From assembly GCA_964573145.1 (NCBI GenBank), contig CAZNIM010000006.1:1-27478 (forward strand): 27,478 nucleotides of DNA, read 5' to 3'. The first letter of the stretch is position 1, and every line of letters begins with the position of its first letter. The notes below the pieces were generated by a model. The model ran no database searches. It was not told where the DNA came from and worked only from the letters and a program-made list of their open reading frames with translations. Shown piece after piece: positions 15,154 through 23,602 of the stretch. The translations under genes were made by a program, and so were the position numbers. Source of the stretch: PWPS01 sp964573145 (GTDB lineage Bacteria > Patescibacteriota > Minisyncoccia > Minisyncoccales > PWPS01).

Positions 15154-15612
15154 ATGCTGGAAAAAAAAGACATAAGAAAAATAGAAGAGATTTCGGAAAA
15201 CTTTTTCAAAAAGATAGATGAGGAGATAACCGTATCGGTCGAGAGAATGGACGATAATAATATAGAAGTAAATATAAAGATGGAAAAACCGCAAGTGCTG
15301 ATCGGAGAAAACGGACAGACTCTGAAAGGAACCGAGCGACTTTTGAGGTTGGCTTTGAGAAATAATGTCGATAAGAGATTCTTCGTTTCTCTGGATATAA
15401 ACGACTATAAGAAAAAGAAGAGAGAGTATCTGGAAGAAAGAGCCCGAGAAGCGGCCGATGAAGTTTCTTTAACCGGTGTAGAAAAAAAGATGCCCGCTTT
15501 ATCAGCGGCCGAAAGAAGGATTATTCATATGGAACTACAAAGCAGAGAAGACGTGAAGACGGAAAGCGTCGGTAAAGAACCCGACAGGCAGGTGGTTATT
15601 AAACCGGCTTGA
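15154..15612 (+). CDS. khpB: KH and R3H domain RNA-binding protein KhpB (Jag)
   Basis: A 152-residue RNA-binding protein. The KH loop reads LIGENGQTL (49-57), the R3H domain spans about 85-145 with the Arg-x3-His core R121/H125 inside ALSAAERRIIHMEL. The N-terminal Jag_N domain found in many homologues is absent. It follows yidC by 4 bases, the standard position of this gene. Family members act with KhpA in RNA control and cell division. Its last 14 bases overlap the end of virB4 on the opposite strand. Confidence 0.9.
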   Translation: MLEKKDIRKIEEISENFFKKIDEEITVSVERMDDNNIEVNIKMEKPQVLIGENGQTLKGTERLLRLALRNNVDKRFFVSLDINDYKKKKREYLEERAREAADEVSLTGVEKKMPALSAAERRIIHMELQSREDVKTESVGKEPDRQVVIKPA

Positions 15613-16930
15613 ATCCGGCCTTTTTCTTTTCTTGTATCTTCTTTATCTCTTCCGGAGTGGAAGTTATAATCTGGTCTTCCGTATAGGAGGCCAGTATTTT
15701 TATTGCCACGTGTTTTTTACCGGCAAAAAATATCCCCTCTCCGACTTCTCCTTCCAAAAGTATATATTTTTCTTCATCGGTCAGATTGAAGGTGTCTTGA
15801 ACCATATCTATTACCGCCGAGGACTGCTTGAGAAGGAATCTGAGAGCCGAATTGGTTATTATCGGTTGTCCGTATTGAGATTTCATAAAATCACCGACAT
15901 CCTGGGTAATGGTGGTTACTCCCAATCCGTATTTTCTTGATCTTTTAACTAGTCCGAAAAGGAAAGAGGCTCCGTCTTCGTTTTGCATCATCCACCAAGC
16001 TTCATCAACCACCAAGACTCTTCTCTTTTTTTGACCGGTTATTATTTTCCAAATAAAACGCATAATAACGAACATCGCCATCGGACGTAATTCATCCTGG
16101 AGATCTCTTATTCCGAAAACGGTCAAGTTGTTATCCGTGGAAACGTTAGAGTATTCATTAAAAAACTCGGAATAAGCTCCTTTGGTGAATTTTCTGAGTC
16201 GAACCAATATCGAATTGGTTCCCTCCATCGATTCGAGGATTTGCTCCAAATCGGAAAGGAGAGGCACTTTGTCATCCCANNNNNNNNNNNNNNNNNNNNN
16301 NNNNNNNNNNNNNNNNNNNNNNNNNNNNNNNNNNNNNNNNNNNNNNNNNNNNNNNNNNNNNNNNNNNNNNNNNNNNNNNAGAGCCGGTTTTATATAGACC
16401 ACTTTCGATTCGAATATCGATCTCAAATTATTCTCTATATCCGACAATTTTTCTTCGTCGTCTTCGTATATCGTTATGTAAAGACCGAACTGAAACATTC
16501 TTTCTTCCGCCGATTGAAGCTTGTCCCTCAACTCTTCCAAGTCGGCGTAGGCCGTTTCCAAAACGGGGTCTCTGACCAATCCTTTTTGTTTATTTTCACT
16601 TATTTGAGCTTGGACTTCGGTAGTTTTTTGCCTTAGTTTTTTCAGAGTTTCACCGGTATCCAAGGGATGAATAAAGAAAGAGATATCCATCTGGACGTCG
16701 AGATTGATAATCGGAGAGAGCCAACCGCTGGTCAGGTAGTGAGGATAAGAAAAGACGAAGAAGGAACGAGACATCTTTTGGCCGAAGCGAAGATAGTTTT
16801 GTTTTTCTTCTATAAACGAAGGAGCGACGACATCTTTAATCGTAAGAGTCGACGGCTCGGTCATCGAATCGTCTATCTTGCTTTTTGAGCCGAGCGCTTC
16901 TTCTATTTTCTTTTTTATTTCATCTAACAT
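15599..16930 (-). CDS. Type IV secretion ATPase VirB4 family, interrupted by an assembly gap
   Basis: The N-terminal 180 residues match a VirB4/TrbE-type N-domain (GWLSPIINLDVQMDISFFIHP, then a Lys/Glu-rich helical stretch). After the gap the C-terminal P-loop half continues with Walker B VLVVDEAWWMM and RSRKYGLGVTTITQDVGDF. VirB4 proteins energise assembly and transport at the inner membrane. The 100-N run covers only about 33 codons in place, yet the segment normally found between these two parts, with Walker A, is around 200 residues. The N run is therefore probably a fixed-length placeholder. Gene integrity cannot be judged. It starts one base after the TraC-like gene and is last in the PrgI-TraC-VirB4 run. 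Confidence 0.85.
   Translation of the reverse strand: MLDEIKKKIEEALGSKSKIDDSMTEPSTLTIKDVVAPSFIEEKQNYLRFGQKMSRSFFVFSYPHYLTSGWLSPIINLDVQMDISFFIHPLDTGETLKKLRQKTTEVQAQISENKQKGLVRDPVLETAYADLEELRDKLQSAEERMFQFGLYITIYEDDEEKLSDIENNLRSIFESKVVYIKPAXXXXXXXXXXXXXXXXXXXXXXXXXXXXXXXXXXWDDKVPLLSDLEQILESMEGTNSILVRLRKFTKGAYSEFFNEYSNVSTDNNLTVFGIRDLQDELRPMAMFVIMRFIWKIITGQKKRRVLVVDEAWWMMQNEDGASFLFGLVKRSRKYGLGVTTITQDVGDFMKSQYGQPIITNSALRFLLKQSSAVIDMVQDTFNLTDEEKYILLEGEVGEGIFFAGKKHVAIKILASYTEDQIITSTPEEIKKIQEKKKAGFKPV
16280..16379. other. Assembly gap (100 N)
   Basis: Exactly 100 undetermined bases inside virB4. A round 100 is the usual convention for a scaffold gap of unknown length, so coordinates to the right may be shifted relative to the real chromosome. 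Confidence 0.95.
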
Positions 16931-16931
16931 T

Positions 16932-17534
16932 TTATTCGATTAGTTCTTCCGGGAATTCCGGATAATAGCCCGTCTCCGCTTCTTTTGGATGATGCATAAC
17001 CCAAAAGAGCTCTATCAGCTCCGAGCTGGTCAGCGGGGCTACCTGAAGCCCACAACGCTTAAGACCGAGGGCTATGAATTCCATTCTCTGGAGAAGCTGT
17101 TTTTTAAATCTTTTAAAGCTTTCTTCGGTCAGTTTTGCACTCGGAGTTTCAACGAATCCGTAAGGAACGACAACGAAGAATTTTTTGGTTAGAATCGATT
17201 CTTCCTTTATGAACGAACGGATGAATTCCCGATAACTTTTGGTTTGTTCTTTTAAAAGTTCGTTTTCTTGATTTCTTTCCCAGCCCTCGATAATTTCCAA
17301 ATAACCGGTTAAATTAACTTTCCGGGACTGGACTATTATTTGAGTTGAAAAATCGAGAGAATTCAAGAGATTTTGAAATTGAGAAATTATGGCTCTCTGT
17401 TCGTCGGCCGACTTAAGAGAAAAATTAACTGAAGAAACCATTAAAACCCCTCTCAAGGATTTATTCTTAAGGATAACGACTCCTTCTTTTATTTGACTTA
17501 ATTCTAAAAAATCTTGAGTACTTTTTCCGGGCAT
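16932..17534 (-). CDS. TraC-like / VirB4-associated protein
   Basis: This 200-residue protein begins STQDFLELSQIKEGVVILKN and continues with a mixed fold (SLRGVLMVSSVNFSLKS, FFVVVPYGF). It resembles the separate TraC-like protein that commonly sits between PrgI and VirB4 in Patescibacteria and related Gram-positive conjugation loci. No transmembrane helix and no P-loop are visible. It starts one base after the PrgI stop and ends one base before the VirB4 start, so the three genes are tightly coupled. A role as cytoplasmic partner or detached N-terminal part of the VirB4 ATPase is inferred. Confidence 0.6.
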   Translation of the reverse strand: MPGKSTQDFLELSQIKEGVVILKNKSLRGVLMVSSVNFSLKSADEQRAIISQFQNLLNSLDFSTQIIVQSRKVNLTGYLEIIEGWERNQENELLKEQTKSYREFIRSFIKEESILTKKFFVVVPYGFVETPSAKLTEESFKRFKKQLLQRMEFIALGLKRCGLQVAPLTSSELIELFWVMHHPKEAETGYYPEFPEELIE

Positions 17535-17535
17535 A

Positions 17536-17946
17536 TCAGAATGTTTCTATTTTTTTTGACATTTTATCGAGCCTCCCCTTCTTTTTTACCGTTTTATATC
17601 CGGGATCTTCCTCCTCTTTTACCTCCTCTTTTTTATCCGGCCTTATCGCTTGGTGAGAGATATTTTTCTTTTTCCAAAGATAAGTTTTTGATCCGGAGAA
17701 AGTAAAAGTAAGATATTTTTGAATCATAGTCAGGAGTGACTGGCCTTGAATCTTACCGAAGGCGAGAGCCAGAGTTACCGAAGTGACAATGAAGGCGGCC
17801 AACATAAAGGCGAAAGTCCCGTCTATGATTAAATAAAGAAAACCGATAACGATCATTCCGGCCAGGATAAAGAGGAATTGCTTGAAGTTGGCCGGACCGA
17901 ATATCCTTATCTCATAATCTATATAGCGTGGTATTTTGAAGCGCAT
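17536..17946 (-). CDS. PrgI family membrane protein
   Basis: A 136-residue protein with the N-terminal RFKIPRYIDYEIRIFGPANFKQF, two close transmembrane helices (about 24-45 and 47-67) and a charged, Lys/Glu-rich cytoplasmic tail. This layout is that of PrgI, the VirB3-like inner-membrane component of Gram-positive type IV secretion systems. It is first of the PrgI-TraC-VirB4 run. The 124-base gap before it is shared with the divergent SPFH gene and holds a perfect 6-bp palindrome CTGATT/AATCAG (17955-17969) just upstream of its ATG. Confidence 0.8.
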   Translation of the reverse strand: MRFKIPRYIDYEIRIFGPANFKQFLFILAGMIVIGFLYLIIDGTFAFMLAAFIVTSVTLALAFGKIQGQSLLTMIQKYLTFTFSGSKTYLWKKKNISHQAIRPDKKEEVKEEEDPGYKTVKKKGRLDKMSKKIETF

Positions 17947-18000
17947 AAGGAGTTCTGATTTGTAATCAGTTTATCATAAAAAGAAAAGAATATAAAAGGA

Positions 18001-18029
18001 TTGACAAAACTATAAAATTATTATATAAA
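18001..18029 (+). promoter_or_regulatory. Promoter of the SPFH gene
   Basis: A perfect -35 TTGACA (18001-18006), 17-base spacer and TATAAA (18024-18029). The start point should be near 18036, leaving a leader of about 44 bases that contains the ribosome site AAGGGTGAT (18067-18075). Confidence 0.75.
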
Positions 18030-18079
18030 TTAGGAAGAAAAGAAGCGGTTCTTTAAAAATAAAAGAAAGGGTGATGAGA

Positions 18080-19474
18080 ATGATTATTATGGCAATTATA
18101 TTAGTTTCAGTTCTTATTTTAGCGGTATTAGTTATTTCAATGTGCTTAGTGAAAGTAAGAGAAGGAAAGGCAAAGTTAATGATGAATCCAGGTGAAAATT
18201 ACAAGAGAACGATTGTCAACTGGTCCTCCTATCTGGAAGTGGCAGAAGATATGGAAATTAACGGAGAAAAATTCAAAAAAGGAGATATAGTAAAAAGAAG
18301 TGAAGCGCCGGACGGAATAGTCGAAAAGGAAAATCGTGGAATTTTAGGAACGGGATTTTTCTCTAAAAAACCGTGGGAAAGCGTATATTCTTATGAAGTG
18401 AATCTTTCCGAAAATCACGACATGGATCACAAAGGGAAAGAGTTGAATTATTTGGATTTAAAAGAACAGAAGCTCCAAAGTGAGATAGTGAGAACGACCG
18501 GCGCTCCCGCATCGGGAAAGGAAAGCAAAGAATCTTCTTTCGGTAAAGTGGATGTCACCGTGAGCTATCTCGTAATCATGAGAATCAAGAACCCTTACGA
18601 GTTTATTTTTGATTCTCCCTCAAACGGCTATGAAGCCGCCTTGGCGCGACTCGATAATGCCGTTGCACAAGTGATTTCGCAGTGTGAGCAAAATCTTTTG
18701 GAGCAGATGGAAGGTGACTCCAAAGCTTTATGGTTCGGGATAGCCAACCCGGAAAAAGCCGATTATTCGGAGATATATAAGAATATGAGTAACGAAGAAA
18801 GAGAGGACCTTAAGAAAGAGCATCGTGAAATATGGAAAAAATACAAGCAACACATCAGTCATTCGGAAGACGTCGACTTGGTTTTTAAGGGAATAGGAGA
18901 CATAAAGCTGGTAAAAGAAGAGTTTAAAAAATGGGGAGTAAAGATTATTGATCAAGGCATAGAGCTGAGAAAAGTGGACCCTTCCCAGGAGTTTAAAAAT
19001 TGGAGAGAACAGATCCAAAGAGAAGCGATGAAGAAAGAAGAAATGAAGCAAGAATTGGGCCAGGAAGAGATAAGGGCTCAAATACAGAAAGTAAAAGGTG
19101 AAGGAAAGAAAATGGGCTATCAAGAGCAAATGAATTTGGTAAACAGCATTGCCGCTTCTTTAGCTCATTCGGGCTATAAGAAGAGAGAAGCGATACCGTT
19201 AGCCAAAGAGATTTTGGAAACGCTTATCGCCGGTGAAGAAGGAAACCTTGAAAAGAAGATCTTCAAGGGATTGGACGGAAACAATATCTCCTCAATTGCC
19301 GCCCAGCTCGAGCTGGGCAGACAGATGATGAGCAATAAAGCCGGCTTTAAAACCGGTGAAAAAGATAAAAGCGAAGAAGATAAAAGCGAAGAAGATAAAG
19401 ACGAGAAAGAAGAAAGCGAAGAAAAAAGCTTTGCTTTCGTTGACGAAGAAGGCAATGAAAAATTTACCTTCTAA
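18080..19474 (+). CDS. SPFH (band 7/stomatin-like) membrane protein
   Basis: Start ATG 18080 is chosen because AAGGGTGAT lies at ideal distance; an ATG at 18074 and a GTG at 18071 are in frame but too close to it. The 464 residues have one N-terminal transmembrane helix (about 3-23), a mixed alpha/beta region resembling an SPFH domain (VREGKAKLMMNPG early, KKWGVKIIDQGIELRKVDPS late), a charged helical coiled coil (EQIQREAMKKEEMKQELGQ) and a C-terminal acidic repeat. SPFH proteins form membrane-bound rings or scaffolds and often stabilise protein complexes. It is the only plus-strand gene in the secretion locus, with its own promoter and terminator. The SPFH call rests on overall layout. Confidence 0.6.
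   Translation: MIIMAIILVSVLILAVLVISMCLVKVREGKAKLMMNPGENYKRTIVNWSSYLEVAEDMEINGEKFKKGDIVKRSEAPDGIVEKENRGILGTGFFSKKPWESVYSYEVNLSENHDMDHKGKELNYLDLKEQKLQSEIVRTTGAPASGKESKESSFGKVDVTVSYLVIMRIKNPYEFIFDSPSNGYEAALARLDNAVAQVISQCEQNLLEQMEGDSKALWFGIANPEKADYSEIYKNMSNEEREDLKKEHREIWKKYKQHISHSEDVDLVFKGIGDIKLVKEEFKKWGVKIIDQGIELRKVDPSQEFKNWREQIQREAMKKEEMKQELGQEEIRAQIQKVKGEGKKMGYQEQMNLVNSIAASLAHSGYKKREAIPLAKEILETLIAGEEGNLEKKIFKGLDGNNISSIAAQLELGRQMMSNKAGFKTGEKDKSEEDKSEEDKDEKEESEEKSFAFVDEEGNEKFTF
19364..19408 (+). repeat. 15-bp tandem repeat in the SPFH gene
   Basis: GATAAAAGCGAAGAA occurs twice in perfect tandem (19364-19378 and 19379-19393), followed by a degenerate third copy. It encodes the acidic DKSEE repeat near the C-terminus and keeps frame, so copy number could vary without breaking the gene. 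Confidence 0.8.
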
Positions 19475-19486
19475 GAAAAAAAGTAG

Positions 19487-19514
19487 CCGGCCATTAAAAA
19501 ATGGCCGGTTTTTT
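19487..19514. terminator. Bidirectional terminator between SPFH gene and the opposing T4SS run
   Basis: Perfect 8-bp arms CCGGCCAT/ATGGCCGG (19487-19494 and 19501-19508), 6-base loop, followed by a T run on the plus strand and, on the minus strand, by CTACTTTTTTT. It serves both the SPFH gene and the minus-strand gene that ends at 19513. Confidence 0.85.
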
Positions 19515-19872
19515 ATTCTATGGATTCTCTGTACGGATCATCATAAGGATCTTCCGGATGAGTTTCTTTTTCTTCTTCACCGGGCGGAATGCTTGTGCTC
19601 TGAGCAATTGAAGAGATGATTTCTTCTTCCATAATTGAGCTAAGCCGCTTTGCATTTTCCGGAGATATATCCAGTTCTTCGGTTAAAAACAAAACTCCTT
19701 CTTCTCGACTCATCTCTTCTTCCGCTCTCAGAACCGTAAAGCGAGAGAGGACAACATTCGGCTGACTTAAAACTTCTTCAAAAGTATTATCATAATTCCC
19801 TTTTTGCTGAAGAGAAAACTTAGAGACGATATCTTCTATTTTTTGTTTACTGTTTTCGGGATAAGTTATCAT
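19513..19872 (-). CDS. Small acidic protein of unknown function
   Basis: A 119-residue soluble protein, predicted mainly helical up to about residue 95, then a Pro/Glu/Asp-rich disordered tail (PGEEEKETHPEDPYDDPY). The central part (EDIVSKFSLQQKGNYDNTFEEVL and TEELDISPENAKRLSSIMEEEI) reads like two short helical hairpins. No family was recognised. It starts 20 bases after the VirB6-like gene and is last in that transcript, so it may be a cytoplasmic partner of the secretion system. Confidence 0.6.
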   Translation of the reverse strand: MITYPENSKQKIEDIVSKFSLQQKGNYDNTFEEVLSQPNVVLSRFTVLRAEEEMSREEGVLFLTEELDISPENAKRLSSIMEEEIISSIAQSTSIPPGEEEKETHPEDPYDDPYRESIE

Positions 19873-19892
19873 TTTTTAATCTTTATCCGTTT

Positions 19893-21899
19893 TTAGGGAT
19901 TTTGATTTTTAACACTGCCAGTTCCCCATTTGGATATATTTTTCGGATCACTGAAAAATTCATTAAGGGCTTTTTGAGCGTCTTTTTCGTAATCTCCTTT
20001 ATAATTATGAAGTGCTTTTTCCAATTCTTTTTTCTCTTTAAGAGAGCCGCTGGCAAAGCTTTGCATTATGGAGGTGGACTGAACAAGTAAAGCGGCTATA
20101 TCTCCGGCGTGCTCTTTTTTCATACTGGAAAAGTCAACATCTCTTCCGTCTTTACCGCTCATTTTACTTACTTCTTCTTTCACTTTCTTCTTCGCCTTTA
20201 CAACCTCTTCTTTTAATTTTTTATATTCCATGCTTTGCTGGTCTTCCGGCACACCGTCCATCTTTAAATCTTCCAACTTTGATTCCATCTCGTCAATTCC
20301 ATGCTTGTAGTAGATTAAGTCCGGATTCTTCTTTTTAGCTTCTTTCATTGTTCCTTTGTCGATATGCTCTTCAAGTCCGGCAATGCTTTTCTTAAGTTCG
20401 GGATCGAGGTCTTTGCCGGCTTTCAAATAAGCGGAAACGGCCATTCCTTTTTGACTGTCGGACATATTGGATTCGGTAAGCTTTTTAAGCTCTTCTTTGC
20501 TGTATCCCTTATACATATCGGATCTTTTTTCTTTTGCTTCTATGTGCTTATCTTCAGCGGTAGATCCTTGAGCTCGGGCGTAGCTTCTTTTCATTTCCTG
20601 AAGTTTTAGATTGGCCCCTGCCGTAAGTGATTTAAAACCGGTAGCCTCTTTAGCTTGCTGTCTTAAACCGCCCTTACCCTCAACATTTTCTTCCCTTGCT
20701 TTTCTCCAAGATTCTTCTCTTATTTTATCAAAAGCCGGTCCGGCCATCGGAGCGCCGTATTTTCTAACTTGTCCGGGCAATCCTTTGGCTTGATTTATTA
20801 AAGTTTGAGCTCCTTCGGGCATGAAGGATTTAGCCATTTTTACTCCCAGAACGAGAAAAGCACCCAGTATTATATAATAAATAAATATGCTCTGGACGGT
20901 GCCGAAGTTGGCAATCGGTAAGCTCGGCGCCATTCCCGGGTCGGGGCGAAGAGGGGCGGCGGCTACGGTGGCCAAAAGCAGAAAGAAGAACAAAACGACG
21001 CCCAAAAACGACCATTCTACGAGAGCACTGATCCACTTTTTCCACATCCCTTGAGTTTTGGGCAAAGTCCAAGCGACGAATGCCAAAGGTGATAAAATGG
21101 CTAAAATTTGAATTACGAATATGCGAGCCAAAAAGAGAAAGGCATACATCGAAACAACGATAGCCATCATGAAGGAGACGACAACTTGTAGTATCGCTTC
21201 AATAATTTGAGGTAAAAGGGTGCTCGTCATTCCCAGAGCGAAAGAAAATTGAGCAACCGCCGATTGAAGCGGAATCATTAAAGAGACCAATAATCCGAGA
21301 CCGTAAAGAGTCATCGATCCGAAGATATTGTCCCAGCTTACGAATATTGCTCGAACCAGCTCGGTTCCGATATCCTCTTGAAAGAAGGTGTTTAAAACTA
21401 TATTGGCAACATCGACGATCATTCCGACGAAGACAAGACTGAAATTAACAAGAAGAGCGACAATTATTAATTTCGGCAAAGCCTTTTTTATCCCGTAATT
21501 ATCTTTTCCGAGGATGGTCGCTATTCCGATTATGACCAAAACTACGATTATTCCCGTATTGGCCAAGCTGGAGGTGAACTGCCAACCTATTTGAACCGCC
21601 TCACTCTCCATTATGGTCAAGTTGGCCGGGTTGGCCGCCATTTCCAAAAGAAAGACTGCCAAGTATAAAAATAGACCACTTATTATCAATCCCATTAAGA
21701 GAGCCACATAAAAAGCGAAAAAGGGACTTACTTTTTCCGATATTCCTTCCAGCATCGTGCTGAAAAGATCAAAGATTCCGGTTCCGATAGCCGCCTCCGA
21801 AAAAAAAGGAAGAGCAATTGCAAAAGCGACAATCAAGAGGAGCAGCCCTTTTTCTTTTCGACTAATGTTCAATATTTTTAACTTTATTCTTTCAATCAT
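19893..21899 (-). CDS. VirB6/TrbL-like polytopic membrane protein
   Basis: A 668-residue protein. Residues 1-36 hold an N-terminal hydrophobic segment ending FFSEAA, likely a signal or first helix. Further hydrophobic segments lie near 60-86, 112-131, 141-168, 195-212, 233-275, 294-316 and 334-354, with ALPKLIIVALLVNFS, AILSPLAFVAWTLP and KKWISALVEWSFLG as typical channel-protein segments. From about residue 360 to 668 a long, charged, helical cytoplasmic tail follows (many Lys/Glu, SKMSGKDGRDVDF near 590). VirB6 proteins form part of the inner-membrane channel. It lies 14 bases after the 550-residue pilin-hairpin protein. Confidence 0.8.
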   Translation of the reverse strand: MIERIKLKILNISRKEKGLLLLIVAFAIALPFFSEAAIGTGIFDLFSTMLEGISEKVSPFFAFYVALLMGLIISGLFLYLAVFLLEMAANPANLTIMESEAVQIGWQFTSSLANTGIIVVLVIIGIATILGKDNYGIKKALPKLIIVALLVNFSLVFVGMIVDVANIVLNTFFQEDIGTELVRAIFVSWDNIFGSMTLYGLGLLVSLMIPLQSAVAQFSFALGMTSTLLPQIIEAILQVVVSFMMAIVVSMYAFLFLARIFVIQILAILSPLAFVAWTLPKTQGMWKKWISALVEWSFLGVVLFFFLLLATVAAAPLRPDPGMAPSLPIANFGTVQSIFIYYIILGAFLVLGVKMAKSFMPEGAQTLINQAKGLPGQVRKYGAPMAGPAFDKIREESWRKAREENVEGKGGLRQQAKEATGFKSLTAGANLKLQEMKRSYARAQGSTAEDKHIEAKEKRSDMYKGYSKEELKKLTESNMSDSQKGMAVSAYLKAGKDLDPELKKSIAGLEEHIDKGTMKEAKKKNPDLIYYKHGIDEMESKLEDLKMDGVPEDQQSMEYKKLKEEVVKAKKKVKEEVSKMSGKDGRDVDFSSMKKEHAGDIAALLVQSTSIMQSFASGSLKEKKELEKALHNYKGDYEKDAQKALNEFFSDPKNISKWGTGSVKNQNP

Positions 21900-21913
21900 C
21901 TATTTTAAATTTA

Positions 21914-23566
21914 TTACATAATACTACCTCTTCCTGCTGTACTCTCTTCAGTTATTTCTATTGTCATTCTTTTTGTTTTGCCGTCAAAATCATCCGTTGA
22001 AAAACGACAGTCAATTGATCCCTTCACGGAAAACGTGCTGGTAGCTGAACTTGTGCAACCCGATGAAGGACGAGAATTCGATTCTATCTTTCTGTAACTT
22101 GTATTGGGTGCTATCGTAACATGTATATTGGAAAGAGGATCCACTTCAATTTGTTCTTGAACTACGGTTGACGATGTGTTTTTGAAGTCAAAAGACCACT
22201 CGGGAACCAGATCGACAGTTACATCTATGGTCATTGAAGACCCGGAACCAACTCCTTCCGCCTGTATTACCAATCTGTACTTATCATGAGCGCTCGTATC
22301 GATGTCCAGGGGAGGATCGTGACGAGTAAGCTCCATACAATTCGATTCACGATCAACCATCCCGGTAAAGTCACCGGTAGAAGCCGATGGACGGGATATC
22401 TGCTGCTCGCAAGTCGGTATTCTTCTTCCGAAAAAACCGAATCGTCTGGATTGGCCGTCATAAAAAGCTATTCCGCAACCCCCTCCGGTCGGATCTTTCA
22501 AATAACCGAGATCATCATTCAAGACGGTGGCCGAAGGACATTCTCCGGAAGTGGCGGTTAAGTCTATATTATTTAAATCGATGAGATGCTCCAAGGCCGG
22601 CAAAAACGGAGCGAATCCTACTCTACGATATTCGGTTATCTTTATTTGACCGTTATCTTCCTCAACCTCCAAACACCTCGGATTTTGAAAGGCCGGATTG
22701 GATATTAAATAATCATAACATTCATCGGGAGCGAAGATGCTGAAGCGATTGTATTGACGAGAGGTAATCCAGTGACTTGAAAAAACCGAATCGTCATCCT
22801 GAAATTCAACTGTTCCGATAAGTTCGTACCTTTGCCTGTAGAGGTCTCGCAGGTCTTCAGCTTGAAAGTCTTCTACATTAATTCTGTTATTTTCGTCTAT
22901 TTCATCTCCCGATTGACGCTTGACCAAGGCGTAGAAATGTTCTTCCAAGGAGTCGTTTTTTCTCACTTCGAGAACTTCTTGATCATCTATATCCGGCCTG
23001 CAGGCAATACTTTTTTCCGGAGTAACATCTGCCGTTGCAACTGACATTCCGGGAAGCAGAAAATAAGTTTCCGGATGACTGTGCTGGTCTTCTTGGTGAA
23101 CCGTAACGAAGGCGAACTCACACATTCTTTCCGGGTTATCGAAGCCGGTGGAAAACTCAATTGATCCGATCGGTTGATCCGAAAAAGCAACCATTCTGAT
23201 TTCGGTCAGATCGGGATTTATAGCATTCAGTATCAGGTAGGACCCCAAAAGAAGCAAAACTCCGGAAAATCCGGAAACCATTCTTTTTCTTGCTCCCTTT
23301 AGTTTGTCCGGATTGCCGGCCGATGTTATATATTCCAGGCCGGAAAAGATTAAAATCCCGAAAAATATAATTACACCGATTACTATTCCCCATTCGTAAA
23401 AGTAAGCGACCAGTTCGGCGACTCCCGAATCGGAAGTGAGAGGTGTTCCCCCCGGTGAATCGGGCCAGTCGGTTTGCATCTCCCAGCCCTTAACCAGCAG
23501 AGGAGAGATAAAAAGGATTAATGACAGTAGAAAGAGTCTAAAATTGTTTCTCAGTTTAGTGCTCAT
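21914..23566 (-). CDS. Secreted protein with pilin-like membrane hairpin and Cys-rich ectodomain (paralogue 2)
   Basis: A 550-residue protein: signal peptide (residues 1-27, cleavage around VKG), a short segment with TDWPDSPGG, then two membrane helices (about 50-78 and 97-117) joined by YITSAGNPDKLKGARKRM. That hairpin resembles the T4SS pilin domain of Patescibacteria. Residues 120-550 are predicted outside the cell, with about a dozen Cys (MCEFAF, SIACRP, ECYDY, RCLEV, GGCGIAF, NCMEL, SGC, DCRF). The gene just upstream encodes a clear paralogue with the same order of segments. It lies 14 bases before the VirB6-like gene. A role as fibre or channel surface component is inferred. Confidence 0.8.
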   Translation of the reverse strand: MSTKLRNNFRLFLLSLILFISPLLVKGWEMQTDWPDSPGGTPLTSDSGVAELVAYFYEWGIVIGVIIFFGILIFSGLEYITSAGNPDKLKGARKRMVSGFSGVLLLLGSYLILNAINPDLTEIRMVAFSDQPIGSIEFSTGFDNPERMCEFAFVTVHQEDQHSHPETYFLLPGMSVATADVTPEKSIACRPDIDDQEVLEVRKNDSLEEHFYALVKRQSGDEIDENNRINVEDFQAEDLRDLYRQRYELIGTVEFQDDDSVFSSHWITSRQYNRFSIFAPDECYDYLISNPAFQNPRCLEVEEDNGQIKITEYRRVGFAPFLPALEHLIDLNNIDLTATSGECPSATVLNDDLGYLKDPTGGGCGIAFYDGQSRRFGFFGRRIPTCEQQISRPSASTGDFTGMVDRESNCMELTRHDPPLDIDTSAHDKYRLVIQAEGVGSGSSMTIDVTVDLVPEWSFDFKNTSSTVVQEQIEVDPLSNIHVTIAPNTSYRKIESNSRPSSGCTSSATSTFSVKGSIDCRFSTDDFDGKTKRMTIEITEESTAGRGSIM

Positions 23567-23602
23567 TGGTTGATTCTATCATAAAAATTTTTGATTAAAA
23601 AA

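Noticed and set aside
16928..16934. TraC-like and VirB4 genes as one gene broken by a sequencing frameshift
   Set aside because: They are out of frame by one base, but the second ORF has its own complete VirB4 N-domain, and separate genes in this order are typical. A frameshift is not needed.
17955..17969. Palindrome CTGATT-TGT-AATCAG before the PrgI gene as an operator
   Set aside because: Only 6-bp arms in AT-rich DNA, no second copy and no regulator gene nearby; chance is likely.
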